Made by a program: the position numbers and the translations under genes. Source: Citrobacter amalonaticus (GTDB lineage Bacteria > Pseudomonadota > Gammaproteobacteria > Enterobacterales > Enterobacteriaceae). From it: 64,000 bases of DNA. Of this stretch, positions 1-8,369 are shown piece after piece (position 1 is the first letter of the stretch; every line of letters starts with the position of its first letter). Where the stretch lies: positions 2,232,001 through 2,296,000 of the forward strand of contig NZ_AP024585.1 in the NCBI RefSeq assembly GCF_018323885.1, written 5' to 3'. Below the pieces are notes generated by a model that worked only from the letters and a program-made list of their open reading frames with translations, had not been told where the DNA came from and ran no database searches.

Positions 1-148
1 GCTGTTTAGCGTGTTGTTATTTGATGAGCCGCTGTCGGTCATGAAAATTGCCGGTCTGGCGACGCTGGTAGTGGGGATCGTGTTGATCAAATCCGGTACC
101 CGCAAGGCGCGTCAGTCAACGAAAGAGGTGACCCATGCAACAGTTTGA
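1..148 (+). CDS. mdtJ: MdtJ, spermidine export SMR subunit (3' end only)
   Basis: Only the last 48 codons lie in the window, in the frame beginning at base 2 and ending in TGA at 146-148. The residues match the C-terminal transmembrane helix and basic tail of MdtJ ([10 protein letters not shown]). MdtJ pairs with MdtI in the inner membrane to form a small multidrug resistance family exporter of spermidine. Its last 14 bases overlap the start of mdtI, so the two are translationally coupled, as in E. coli. The 5' part lies outside the window. Confidence 0.93.
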   Translation, partial: LFSVLLFDEPLSVMKIAGLATLVVGIVLIKSGTRKARQSTKEVTHATV

Positions 149-464
149 ATGGGTTCACGCCGCATGGTTAGGGATGGCGATCGTGCTGGAAATTATCGCC
201 AACGTCTTTTTAAAATTCTCTGACGGCTTTCGTCGGAAATTGTACGGCATTCTCTCGCTGGTCGCGGTACTCGCCGCCTTCAGTGCGCTTTCACAGGCGG
301 TAAAGGGCATTGACCTGTCCGTTGCCTACGCGCTGTGGGGGGGATTTGGTATCGCCGCGACGCTGGCTGCCGGATGGATACTGTTCGGGCAACGTCTGAA
401 TCATAAAGGCTGGATAGGCGTTGTGCTGCTGCTGGCGGGCATGGTGATGATTAAACTGGCCTGA
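135..464 (+). CDS. mdtI: MdtI, spermidine export SMR subunit
   Basis: This 109-residue protein has the usual SMR length and four hydrophobic segments. The essential glutamate of the family sits in the first helix ([13 protein letters not shown], around residue 19). It forms a heteromeric spermidine exporter with MdtJ in the inner membrane. The ATG overlaps the 3' end of mdtJ, which fixes the start. A spermidine acetyltransferase gene (speG) lies about 21 kb away, a second route for relieving polyamine excess. Confidence 0.95.
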   Translation: MQQFEWVHAAWLGMAIVLEIIANVFLKFSDGFRRKLYGILSLVAVLAAFSALSQAVKGIDLSVAYALWGGFGIAATLAAGWILFGQRLNHKGWIGVVLLLAGMVMIKLA

Positions 465-503
465 TGTATCGCTGCCCGCGATTCGCGGGCAGCACGATGC
501 GCC

Positions 504-1325
504 TTATTGTTCCCCGGCCAGCGCATCCAGCTTTTCCCGAAATCCCGTCACCGAGATCGCCCGGTTATCTGCGCGCCAGCGATCTTTCGCCGCCGGGGCG
601 GAACTCTGAACGCCGATTAACTGCCAGCCCGCCTCGGTTTTCAGCATCAGCGGTGAACCGCTGTCGCCCGGCAGCGTGTCGCACTGGTGAGATAACACCG
701 AACTTTGCGCCCAACCGGTGACGATACAATCCTGATGAGAATAGAGCGTATCCAGATGATCTTCCGGATACCCCGACTGCGTGACCTTGCGTCCGGCCTC
801 TTTGAGTGCGGCGGTTAGTGCCGCTTTATCGCCCTCAAACAACGGTAACGGCGTGATGCCGGAAGGGGGATAGCGCAGAACGATCAGACCAAAGTCCCAA
901 GACGCGGCTGCCGGTGGCACAATCCAGCCGTCGCCATCGGGCTTCAGACGTTTTCCCAGACCGGGATCCACCCGGCCTTCAATACCGTGAATTTCATAAC
1001 GCCAGAGACCTTTTTTCGAGACAAAACGCAGGACGACGGCTTTATCCGGTTTCCCTTTTGGCGGCGTTAACAAGCAATGTCCGGCAGTGAGCGCCAGATG
1101 TGGGGAGATGAGCGTTGCGGTGCAGAGGTTACCGCTGGCGGTTTCCAGTTGTCCGATGGCATCCCACGGCGATTGAGTCGGATCGCTTACCGGCGCGCGA
1201 TCGTCCTGACCAAAAAATAACGTTTTGATTTCACTGGTCCCGGTATCCGCGTCAGGCTTATCCGCATGCGCAATACCCGATGAAAAGCACAGCGAACCCA
1301 GTAATACAGTAACGGTTTTACGCAT
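504..1325 (-). CDS. ydgD: YdgD, periplasmic trypsin-like serine protease
   Basis: The 273-residue protein begins with a signal peptide (basic MRK, hydrophobic core, cleavage near GIAHA, about residue 21). The catalytic triad of the trypsin (S1) fold is visible: His in LTAGHC (about residue 108), Asp in [10 protein letters not shown], and Ser in LPGDSGSP (about residue 222). Several cysteines could form disulfides in the periplasm. It lies downstream of ydgU and asr on the same strand, as in E. coli. The substrate is not known. Confidence 0.92.
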   Translation of the reverse strand: MRKTVTVLLGSLCFSSGIAHADKPDADTGTSEIKTLFFGQDDRAPVSDPTQSPWDAIGQLETASGNLCTATLISPHLALTAGHCLLTPPKGKPDKAVVLRFVSKKGLWRYEIHGIEGRVDPGLGKRLKPDGDGWIVPPAAASWDFGLIVLRYPPSGITPLPLFEGDKAALTAALKEAGRKVTQSGYPEDHLDTLYSHQDCIVTGWAQSSVLSHQCDTLPGDSGSPLMLKTEAGWQLIGVQSSAPAAKDRWRADNRAISVTGFREKLDALAGEQ

Positions 1326-1426
1326 ATCACACTCTGTGTGGGTAATTATGATTATTAAAAGAGAACCCTCAGTAATTACTATAGACGTAACGGCGTAAAA
1401 GTGAGAGAAAAATCAGAGTACTACGA

Positions 1427-1510
1427 TCAGGAAAGATAAAAGCGGGCGGCTATGAGCGCACATAAAATAAGCGTGATAAGGATGAACTCAAAGCGATAAC
1501 GGCGCACCAT
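1427..1510 (-). CDS. ydgU: YdgU, 27-residue membrane protein
   Basis: This 27-codon frame reads MVRRYRFEFILI followed by a hydrophobic stretch and ends ARFYLS, matching the E. coli small protein YdgU. It has a strong ribosome binding site (GGAGGG six bases before the ATG). It lies between asr and ydgD, where ydgU lies in E. coli. One transmembrane helix with a basic N-terminus suggests an inner-membrane protein. Its role is unknown; in E. coli it can be co-transcribed with the acid-induced asr gene. Confidence 0.85.
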   Translation of the reverse strand: MVRRYRFEFILITLILCALIAARFYLS

Positions 1511-1527
1511 GTTACCCTCCGAAAAGG

Positions 1528-1560
1528 ACGGCGCTAAACCGGGAAAGCGTTCAGCGCCGT
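1528..1560 (-). terminator. Inverted repeat between asr and ydgU
   Basis: Perfect 8-bp arms, ACGGCGCT and AGCGCCGT, flank a 17-base loop in the gap after asr. There is no U-run, so it may reduce rather than stop read-through from asr into ydgU. A second, shorter hairpin (TGGCGC/GCGCCA, 1568-1587) lies beside it. Confidence 0.35.
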
Positions 1561-1604
1561 TGAAGAATGGCGCAAGGGTTCGCGCCAGTTTACACAGTCA
1601 GGAT

Positions 1605-1931
1605 TTAAGCAGCCGGTTGAGCGGCAGGTTTAGCGGCCGGTTTCTGGCTGTGTTTTTTGGTGTGCTTTTTAGCGGCTTGAGCTTTCTGTTCAGGGGCCTT
1701 TTGCTCAGTCGTGGCTTTGGCTTTTTTCACGTGTTTTTTCGCGGCCTGCGCTTTTTGTTCTGGCGCTTTCTCGGTAGTCGCTTTGTGATGTTTTTTATGA
1801 TGTGTGGTTTTGGCCGGCGCCGCTTTTGCAGCAGGCGCTGCAGCCGGTGCAGTTGATGTAGTGTCAGCCGCAAACGCCGCAGAAGACAGACCCATAGCAG
1901 CGGCAACAACCAGAGCTAATACTTTTTTCAT
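1605..1931 (-). CDS. asr: Asr, acid-shock periplasmic protein
   Basis: I start this 108-residue protein at the internal methionine giving [21 protein letters not shown]. That makes a clean signal peptide and places GAGGG eight bases upstream; in-frame methionines further upstream lack this. The mature part is almost entirely Ala, Lys, His, Pro and Gln, with repeated [13 protein letters not shown] units. This is the composition of Asr, a very basic chaperone-like protein needed for survival in moderate acid. In E. coli it is induced by low pH through RstAB. The gene is monocistronic or reads into ydgU. Confidence 0.93.
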   Translation of the reverse strand: MKKVLALVVAAAMGLSSAAFAADTTSTAPAAAPAAKAAPAKTTHHKKHHKATTEKAPEQKAQAAKKHVKKAKATTEQKAPEQKAQAAKKHTKKHSQKPAAKPAAQPAA

Positions 1932-2080
1932 TCTCATACCCTCGATTTGGTTTTTCATTCAACCCCACTGCGGGGCCGTTGAAATCACTATATCGCTGGA
2001 TGCTGTGCGCTTCCGTGAGTCATTGGTTTCGGCGTGTAACGATATGTACAACGCCGGGCGCAGCGGCCCGGCGAGGGGAT

Positions 2081-3565
2081 TTACAGATAGCGAGATTCAA
2101 GATGGGCGCGGAAATGACGGCTGCTCAATGCTTCTCCGGTAGCCTGAGTAATCAACTGCGCCGTGGTAAAGCGACTGCCGTGCTGCCAGATGTTCTGTTG
2201 CAGCCAGTCAAACAAGGCGCTGAAATCGCCGCCTGCAATCTGCTGACTAAGATCCGGCAATGCGCGATTCGCGGCGCTGAACAACTGTGCGGCATACATC
2301 GCGCCCAGCGTGTAAGAAGGGAAGTAACCAAACCCGCCGTCCGTCCAGTGAATGTCCTGCATGCAGCCGTCGCGATAGTTCCCTTTTGTTGACAGGCCCA
2401 GCCAGGTTTGCATTTTTTCGTCCCACAGCGCCGGAATGTCGTCCACCTCAATATCGCCATTGATCAATGCGCGCTCAATCTCATAGCGCAGGATGACGTG
2501 CGCCGGGTAGCTGACTTCATCCGCATCCACGCGGATAAAACCGGGTTTCACTCGCTGGTTCCAGGCAATGAAATTTTGCTCTTCAAAGGCAGCCTGATCG
2601 CCAAAATGACGCTTCACGGCAGGTAGCAGCCGCCTTAAAAATGCATTGCTGCGTCCTACCTGCATTTCAAAAAACAGACTCTGGGATTCGTGGATCGCGG
2701 TGGAGCGGGCAAGGGCGACGGGCTGACCCAGCCAGTTACGCGGCAGGTTTTGCTCATAGCGGGCGTGGCCGGTTTCGTGGATCACGCCAAACAGGGCGCT
2801 GAGTAATTCGTTTTCGTCATAGCGCGTCGTGATGCGCACATCTTCCGGCACGCCGCCGCAGAAGGGATGTGCGCTGATGTCGAGGCGACCGGCGTTAAAA
2901 TCGAAACCGAGTACAGACATTGTCTCCAGTCCCAGTTCGCGCTGAACGGCAGTCGGGAAGGGGCCAACAGGGGCAATCAGCGACTGCTGTGACTGGCGGG
3001 CAACCACGCGGTTGAGCAGATCCGGCAGCCACGATTTGAGATCGGCAAACAGGCCGTCCAGCTGTGCGCTGGTCATGTCCGGCTCGTAAATGTCCAGCAG
3101 TGCGTCATAGGGAGAACAACCTTTCACGTCGGCGCGCAGTCTGGCCTCTTCGCGGCTCAGTTTCACGACTTCTTTTAAATTCGCAGAGAATCCCTGCCAG
3201 TCGTTGGCGGGGCGCTGACTGCGCCAGGCGTGTTCACAGCGACTGCCGGCGAGAGATTTGGCCTCCACCAACGACTCCGGTAACAACGCGGCCTGGGTAT
3301 GCAGACGCGTCATTTCCCGCAGATTGGCCTGTTCCACATCATTGAGATCCTCCTGGGCGGCAGTGGCAAGCCATTGCGCCACTTTCGGTTCGGTCAGGAT
3401 TTGATGTTCCAGAACGCTCAGTTCCGCCAGCGCTTCACCCCGCGCCGCACTGCCGCCGGGTGGCATCATGGCGAACATATCCCAACTGGCGATGGCGGAG
3501 AGGTGCGAGAAGCGAGAGAGACGCAGGAAGGTGCGGGTAAGTTGTTGATAGTTTTTGTTGTCCAT
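2081..3565 (-). CDS. M32-family metallocarboxypeptidase (Taq carboxypeptidase type)
   Basis: The 494-residue protein has the length and motifs of M32 carboxypeptidases. The zinc site is HETGH (HExxH) in VIHETGHARYEQ, followed by IHESQSLFFE carrying the third-ligand Glu region. The family conserves both. Such enzymes release C-terminal residues from peptides in the cytoplasm. The start is set at MDNKNYQQL because GAGG lies six bases upstream; the open frame extends 32 codons further but without a ribosome binding site. The gene sits between asr and ynfM, where E. coli K-12 has no such gene as I recall. It is monocistronic. Confidence 0.88.
   Translation of the reverse strand: MDNKNYQQLTRTFLRLSRFSHLSAIASWDMFAMMPPGGSAARGEALAELSVLEHQILTEPKVAQWLATAAQEDLNDVEQANLREMTRLHTQAALLPESLVEAKSLAGSRCEHAWRSQRPANDWQGFSANLKEVVKLSREEARLRADVKGCSPYDALLDIYEPDMTSAQLDGLFADLKSWLPDLLNRVVARQSQQSLIAPVGPFPTAVQRELGLETMSVLGFDFNAGRLDISAHPFCGGVPEDVRITTRYDENELLSALFGVIHETGHARYEQNLPRNWLGQPVALARSTAIHESQSLFFEMQVGRSNAFLRRLLPAVKRHFGDQAAFEEQNFIAWNQRVKPGFIRVDADEVSYPAHVILRYEIERALINGDIEVDDIPALWDEKMQTWLGLSTKGNYRDGCMQDIHWTDGGFGYFPSYTLGAMYAAQLFSAANRALPDLSQQIAGGDFSALFDWLQQNIWQHGSRFTTAQLITQATGEALSSRHFRAHLESRYL
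2955..2962 (+). other. KOPS octamer (FtsK-orienting)
   Basis: GGGAAGGG, fitting GGGNAGGG on the plus strand, pointing toward dif. Confidence 0.6.
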
Positions 3566-3697
3566 GTAACCTCTTCGACGTAACAGGCGGGTTGAGTTCC
3601 CCCACCATAATGGGTAGTTATGTTTATCGATAGCCTTTTTTATAGTAGCCAACGGGAACATCGTACCCGTTCAATAACAATAATCACACACAGCAAA

Positions 3698-3790
3698 ATG
3701 AATCCACTCCACTGGGTTGTCTTTGCTCTTCTGGCACTGGATGCCGTCAGAGAATTGATGGGCTTTTCATCAATCTTAGGAATGTGGTAA
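3698..3790 (+). CDS. Candidate 30-residue small hydrophobic protein
   Basis: An ATG-started frame encodes 30 residues beginning MNPLHWVVFALLALDAV and ending SSILGMW. It has one hydrophobic helix, typical of enteric small membrane proteins. A strong intrinsic terminator follows 22 bases later on the same strand, with no other plus-strand gene to serve. The ribosome binding site is weak (only AGC before the ATG). I do not recognise a named family. It could instead be part of a short non-coding transcript ending at the same terminator. Confidence 0.5.
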   Translation: MNPLHWVVFALLALDAVRELMGFSSILGMW

Positions 3791-3812
3791 CCACTGTTGG
3801 TTGAGAGGCGAG

Positions 3813-3838
3813 AAGCCCGGTGAGCCCGGGCTTTTCTT
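3813..3838 (+). terminator. Intrinsic terminator after the 30-codon ORF
   Basis: The 8-bp arms AAGCCCGG and CCGGGCTT enclose loop TGAGC and are followed by TTCTTTC on the plus strand. The minus-strand side lacks a U-run, so it mainly stops transcription coming from 3698-3790. It may also serve the convergent ynfM. Confidence 0.7.
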
Positions 3839-3843
3839 TCAGA

Positions 3844-5097
3844 CTAGACGTGAAGACGGTGATGCAGTCGTGTGCCGACCAGAATAGCCAGTACCAGCAT
3901 AATCGCGATAAATCCCCCAACGCCGTTCCAGCCATAGTTATGCCAGAACACACCGCCGAGCGTACCGGCGATACTGGACCCCAGATAATAGCTGAACAGA
4001 TACAGCGAAGAGGCCTGGCCTTTGGCGCGACGCGCACGCGGCCCAATCCAGCTACTGGCCACCGAATGCGCGCCAAAGAATCCGGCTGAAAAGAGCAGCA
4101 TTCCGGCGAAAATCAGCCACAGCGAACTGAACAACGTCATTAACAAACCGAACAGCATCACGACGGTGGAAAAGAGCATCACCGGACCGCGCCCGTAACG
4201 TACCGTCATCGAACCAGCTTTCGGTGAACTCCAGGTTCCGGTCAGATAGGCGACGGAAAGCAAACCGACCACAGCCTGACTGAGTTCCCATGGTGAAAGC
4301 ATCAGACGATAGCCGATGTAGTTAAACAGGGTGACGAACGACCCCATCAACAGAAAACCTTCGGCAAACAGCAGCGGCAGTCCCTGGTCGCGCCAGTGGA
4401 TCCGGAAATTAATAAACAGCGTTTTGGGGCGCAGCGACGTGGGCCGGAAGTGGCGTGATTCTGGCAGTATTTTCCAGAACATCAGGGCTGATGCCAGCGC
4501 AAAGCAGCCAATAGCAGCCAGCGCAATACGCCAGCTAAAGAAATCGGTAAACACGCCGCTAATCAGACGTCCGCTCATCCCGCCAATCGAGTTGCCGCTG
4601 ATGTACAACCCCATTGAAAATGCGACAAAACTGGGGTGAATCTCCTCACTCAGATAGGTCATCCCGACCGCTGCCACGCCGCTGAGTGAAAGGCCGATCA
4701 GCGCGCGCATCACCAGAATGCCATGCCAGCTGGTCATCATTGTCGAGAGCAACGTACAGCAGGAGGCGAGCAGCAACGCGGTCACCATCACCGGCTTGCG
4801 CCCGATGGCATCCGAAAGCGGACCGGTAAACAGCAGACCAACGGCTAACATTCCGGTGGAGATCGACAGTGAAATACTGCTGCTGGCGGGAGATACGCCA
4901 AACTCATGGGACAACACCGGCAGAATAGGCTGGACGCAGTACAGCAGGGCGAAAGTCGCCAGTCCGGCAGAAAAGAGCGCCAGCGTGACGCGCATAAAGG
5001 CAGAAGTACCGCGTTGAATAAACTGAACCGGCTGAGAAATGCGTTGGTCGTCAATATCGCTCGCCGTCGCGTCATTGACAGTAGTAGTACGACTCAC
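3844..5097 (-). CDS. ynfM: YnfM, MFS transporter (arabinose-efflux type)
   Basis: A 417-residue major facilitator protein with 12 hydrophobic segments, matching E. coli YnfM throughout. The MFS loop 2-3 signature is visible as GPLSDAIGRKPV. I place the start at a GTG giving (M)SRTTTV, with AAGGA upstream; this gives the E. coli length, whereas the first ATG at 5142 adds 15 residues with no good ribosome binding site. It is divergent from the LysR gene ynfL with a 121-bp gap, the usual arrangement of a regulator and its target. The substrate is not established from the sequence. Confidence 0.93.
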   Translation of the reverse strand: MSRTTTVNDATASDIDDQRISQPVQFIQRGTSAFMRVTLALFSAGLATFALLYCVQPILPVLSHEFGVSPASSSISLSISTGMLAVGLLFTGPLSDAIGRKPVMVTALLLASCCTLLSTMMTSWHGILVMRALIGLSLSGVAAVGMTYLSEEIHPSFVAFSMGLYISGNSIGGMSGRLISGVFTDFFSWRIALAAIGCFALASALMFWKILPESRHFRPTSLRPKTLFINFRIHWRDQGLPLLFAEGFLLMGSFVTLFNYIGYRLMLSPWELSQAVVGLLSVAYLTGTWSSPKAGSMTVRYGRGPVMLFSTVVMLFGLLMTLFSSLWLIFAGMLLFSAGFFGAHSVASSWIGPRARRAKGQASSLYLFSYYLGSSIAGTLGGVFWHNYGWNGVGGFIAIMLVLAILVGTRLHHRLHV

Positions 5098-5218
5098 TGG
5101 AAATCCTTGCGCAACAAACCCGTGTTTTGAGGGGACGGGCATAACCTTGTTGAGTAGAGTAGGAAAATCTCATTATTCTGTCTAATATATTAATAGTCTC
5201 AAATAATACGTTTAAAAT

Positions 5219-6118
5219 ATGAATATTGAACTGCGTCACCTTCGTTACTTTGTTGCCGTGGCGGAAGAACTGCATTTTGGGCGCGCCGCAACCCGACTGA
5301 ACATTTCGCAGCCACCGCTGAGCCAGCAAATACAGATGCTTGAGCAGCAGGTCGGCGCGCGCCTGCTCGCGCGAACTAACCGTAGCGTCGCCCTGACCGC
5401 CGCTGGCAAGCAATTTCTCGCCGACAGTCGGCAGATCCTCGGGTTGGTCAATGATGCCGCCGCCCGTGCGGAGCGTCTGCATCAGGGGGAAGCCGGAGAG
5501 TTGCGCATCGGTTTTACCTCGTCGGCACCGTTTATCCGCGCGGTGTCGGATACCCTGTCGCTGTTCCGCCAGAAATACCCGGATATGCATTTGCAGACCC
5601 GCGAGATGAACACCCGCGAACAGCTGGCGCCGTTGAGCGAAGGGGCGCTGGATCTGGGCCTGATGCGCAATACCCCGTTGCCAGAGAGCTTGCATCATGA
5701 GGTGATTTTGCATGAACCGCTGATGGCGATGATCCCCAGGGTTTTCCCGCTTTCGCAAAAGCCGGTGGTGACGCTGGCCGAACTGGCGAAAGAGCCGTTT
5801 GTCTTCTTTGACCCGCACGTCGGAACGGGTCTTTATGACGATATTCTCGGCATGATGCGCCGTTACCAGTTGACGCCGGTGATTACCCAGGAGGTCGGTG
5901 AGGCGATGACGATCATTGGGCTGGTCGCTGCCGGATTAGGGGTGTCGATCCTTCCGGCCTCGTTTAAAAAAGTGCAGCTCAATGAGATGTGTTGGGTACC
6001 GATTGCGGAAGACGATGCGGTTTCGGAAATGTGGCTGGTCTGGTCGGCGCATCATGAACCAAGCCAGGCGGCGCTACGCTTTCGTCAGCAATTAATTCAG
6101 GCCGTCAGGAACGCTTAA
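5219..6118 (+). CDS. ynfL: YnfL, LysR-type transcriptional regulator
   Basis: The 299-residue protein has the LysR N-terminal winged helix-turn-helix (residues 1-60, with LHFGRAATRLNISQPPLSQQI as the recognition region) and the C-terminal type 2 periplasmic-binding-like effector domain. It closely matches E. coli YnfL. It is transcribed divergently from ynfM, so it probably controls that exporter from the shared 121-bp gap and itself by autoregulation. The effector is unknown. Confidence 0.93.
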   Translation: MNIELRHLRYFVAVAEELHFGRAATRLNISQPPLSQQIQMLEQQVGARLLARTNRSVALTAAGKQFLADSRQILGLVNDAAARAERLHQGEAGELRIGFTSSAPFIRAVSDTLSLFRQKYPDMHLQTREMNTREQLAPLSEGALDLGLMRNTPLPESLHHEVILHEPLMAMIPRVFPLSQKPVVTLAELAKEPFVFFDPHVGTGLYDDILGMMRRYQLTPVITQEVGEAMTIIGLVAAGLGVSILPASFKKVQLNEMCWVPIAEDDAVSEMWLVWSAHHEPSQAALRFRQQLIQAVRNA

Positions 6119-6246
6119 ATTCATTTAATAACGGCTGAAAATGTGCAGTTAATCACACGGCTAAGTAAAAAGTTGACGTTGTGTATTGAAGTGCTTCACC
6201 ATAGCCTACAGATTATTTCGGAGCGCGAAAATAAAGGGAGTCAGAG

Positions 6247-7467
6247 GTGGTTGCTGATAGTCAGCCTGGGCACATCGATCAAATAAAGCAGACCAATGCG
6301 GGCGCCGTTTATCGGCTGATTGATCAGCTGGGACCGGTATCGCGTATTGATCTTTCGCGTCTTGCGCAACTGGCACCCGCCAGTATCACGAAGATTGTGC
6401 GTGAAATGCTGGAAGCGCATCTGGTCCAGGAACTGGAAATTAAAGAAGCGGGGAGTCGCGGACGCCCGGCAGTGGGGCTGGTGGTGGAAACCGAAGCCTG
6501 GCACTATCTGTCCCTTCGCATCAGTCGTGGAGAAATCTTTCTCGCCCTGCGCGATCTCAGCAGCAAGCTGGTCGTAGAAGACTGTCTTGAACTGCCGCTC
6601 AACGATGAAACGCCGTTGCTGGCGCGTATTGTCACGCTGGTCGATCAGTTTTTTATTCGTCATCAGCAGAAGCTCGAACGTCTGACTTCCATTGCCATTA
6701 CCTTACCCGGCATTATCGATACCGAGAATGGGATCGTGCATCGTATGCCGTTTTATGCCGATGTGAAAGAGATGCCGCTCGGTGATACGCTGGCACAGCA
6801 CACCGGCGTGCCGGTCTACATTCAGCATGATATCAGTGCCTGGACGATGGCAGAGGCGCTGTTTGGCGCGTCCCGCGGTGCGCGCGATGTCATTCAGGTG
6901 GTCATCGATCATAACGTTGGCGCCGGGGTGATTACCGACGGTCATTTACTGCATGCGGGTAGCAGCAGCCTGGTGGAGATTGGCCACACCCAGGTCGATC
7001 CTTACGGAAAACGCTGCTACTGCGGCAACCACGGCTGTCTGGAAACCATCGCCAGCGTGGAGAGTGTGCTGGAGCTGGCGCAACTGCGACTGGCGCAATC
7101 CATGAGCTCTTCGCTTCACGGCCAGCCGTTGACGGTCGATTCGCTGTGTCAGGCGGCGTTGCAGGGCGATTTGCTGGCAAAAGACATTATCAGCGGCGTG
7201 GGAACCCACGTTGGCCGTATCCTTGCCATTATGGTCAATCTGTTCAATCCGCAAAAAATCCTGATTGGATCGCCACTCAGTAACGCCGCAGACGTGTTGT
7301 TTCCGGCGATTGCGGACAGCATCCGCCAGCAGGCGCTACCGGCCTACAGCAAAAATATGGTCGTTGAGAGCACACAGTTCTCTAATCAGGGGACAATGGC
7401 GGGAGCCGCGCTGGTAAAAGACGCGATGTATAATGGTTCTTTGTTGATTCGTCTATTACAGGGTTAA
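6247..7467 (+). CDS. mlc: Mlc, ROK-family global repressor of glucose-PTS genes
   Basis: The 406-residue protein starts at a GTG with GGAG upstream, as in E. coli (dgsA/mlc). Residues 1-80 hold the helix-turn-helix (SRIDLSRLAQLAPASITKIV). The ROK domain follows, with zinc ligands in the CYCGNHGCLE motif near residue 260. Mlc represses ptsG, ptsHI, manXYZ and malT. It is released when unphosphorylated EIICB-Glc binds it at the membrane during glucose transport. The next gene, ynfK, follows after 125 bases. Confidence 0.97.
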   Translation: MVADSQPGHIDQIKQTNAGAVYRLIDQLGPVSRIDLSRLAQLAPASITKIVREMLEAHLVQELEIKEAGSRGRPAVGLVVETEAWHYLSLRISRGEIFLALRDLSSKLVVEDCLELPLNDETPLLARIVTLVDQFFIRHQQKLERLTSIAITLPGIIDTENGIVHRMPFYADVKEMPLGDTLAQHTGVPVYIQHDISAWTMAEALFGASRGARDVIQVVIDHNVGAGVITDGHLLHAGSSSLVEIGHTQVDPYGKRCYCGNHGCLETIASVESVLELAQLRLAQSMSSSLHGQPLTVDSLCQAALQGDLLAKDIISGVGTHVGRILAIMVNLFNPQKILIGSPLSNAADVLFPAIADSIRQQALPAYSKNMVVESTQFSNQGTMAGAALVKDAMYNGSLLIRLLQG

Positions 7468-7592
7468 CATTTTTTAACTGTTCTACCAAAAATTGCGCTA
7501 ACTCAAGCTGATTCCACCGGGCATACCTTAGACTTTCTCCACTGTATTATTTTCCTGGCTTATATTTTCGAAGCATAACGGTGGAGTTGGTG

Positions 7593-8288
7593 ATGCTGAA
7601 GCGTTTCTTTATTACAGGTACAGACACTTCTGTTGGGAAGACGGTTGTTTCCCGCGCATTGCTACAAGCGTTAGCGTCGGGGGGGAAAAGCGTTGCAGGA
7701 TATAAACCGGTTGCGAAAAGCAGCAAAGAGACGCCCGAAGGGTTGCGCAACCGGGATGCGCTGGTGCTGCAAAGCGTGTCGACGTTGGAATTACCCTATG
7801 AGGCGGTTAACCCCATCGCCCTGAGCGAAGATGAAAGCAGCGTGGCCCACAGTGGCCCAATCAATTACACCTTGCTTTCTAACGGGCTGGCTAGCCTGAG
7901 CGAAAAGGTTGATCATGTCGTGGTTGAAGGCACGGGTGGCTGGCGCAGCCTGATGAACGATCTGCGTCCACTGTCCGAATGGGTGGTGCAGGAGCAGTTA
8001 CCGGTGTTGATGGTGGTCGGTATTCAGGAAGGCTGTATTAACCATGCGCTGCTGACGGCTCAGGCGATCGCCAATGACGGTTTACCGCTGATCGGTTGGG
8101 TCGCTAACCGTATTAATCCGGGTCTGGCACATTACGCAGAGATTATCGATGTACTGAGCAAAAAACTGCCAGCACCGCTGATTGGCGAACTGCCTTATTT
8201 ACCGCGTGCCGAGCAGCGTGAACTCGGACAGTACATTCGCCTGTCAATGCTGGGTAGCGTCCTGTCGGTCGACAGAATCATGGCGTAA
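7593..8288 (+). CDS. ynfK: YnfK, dethiobiotin synthetase paralogue (BioD2)
   Basis: The 231-residue protein starts at MLKRFFITGTDTSVGKT, with GGAG seven bases upstream. The P-loop GTDTSVGKT (residues 8-16) and the VVVEGTGGW segment are the ATP-site and substrate-site motifs of BioD. BioD closes the ureido ring of dethiobiotin from diaminopelargonic acid, CO2 and ATP. This is the second bioD-like gene of enterics, separate from the bio operon, and its own role is not settled. It sits directly downstream of mlc, as in E. coli. Confidence 0.93.
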   Translation: MLKRFFITGTDTSVGKTVVSRALLQALASGGKSVAGYKPVAKSSKETPEGLRNRDALVLQSVSTLELPYEAVNPIALSEDESSVAHSGPINYTLLSNGLASLSEKVDHVVVEGTGGWRSLMNDLRPLSEWVVQEQLPVLMVVGIQEGCINHALLTAQAIANDGLPLIGWVANRINPGLAHYAEIIDVLSKKLPAPLIGELPYLPRAEQRELGQYIRLSMLGSVLSVDRIMA

Positions 8289-8328
8289 CGTCCCCGACAG
8301 GACAGACGCAAACACAGGACATCAATAA

Positions 8329-8355
8329 ACCGGGGAGCAGACGATACTCCCCGGT
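8329..8355 (-). terminator. Bidirectional hairpin between ynfK and osmV
   Basis: Perfect 9-bp arms, ACCGGGGAG and CTCCCCGGT, enclose a 9-base loop in the convergent gap. Reading on the minus strand it is followed by TTTATT, so it best serves as the end of the osm operon. It can also stop mlc-ynfK transcripts. Confidence 0.7.
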
Positions 8356-8369
8356 CATTTCACAAACCC

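Noticed and set aside
464..721. 85-codon plus frame after mdtI
   Set aside because: Opposite ydgD, with low-complexity Pro/Arg/Ser content and no start signal.
5072..5818. 248-codon minus-strand frame opposite ynfL
   Set aside because: It is antisense to a clear LysR gene, rich in Arg/His/Gln as shadow frames are, and lacks any motif.
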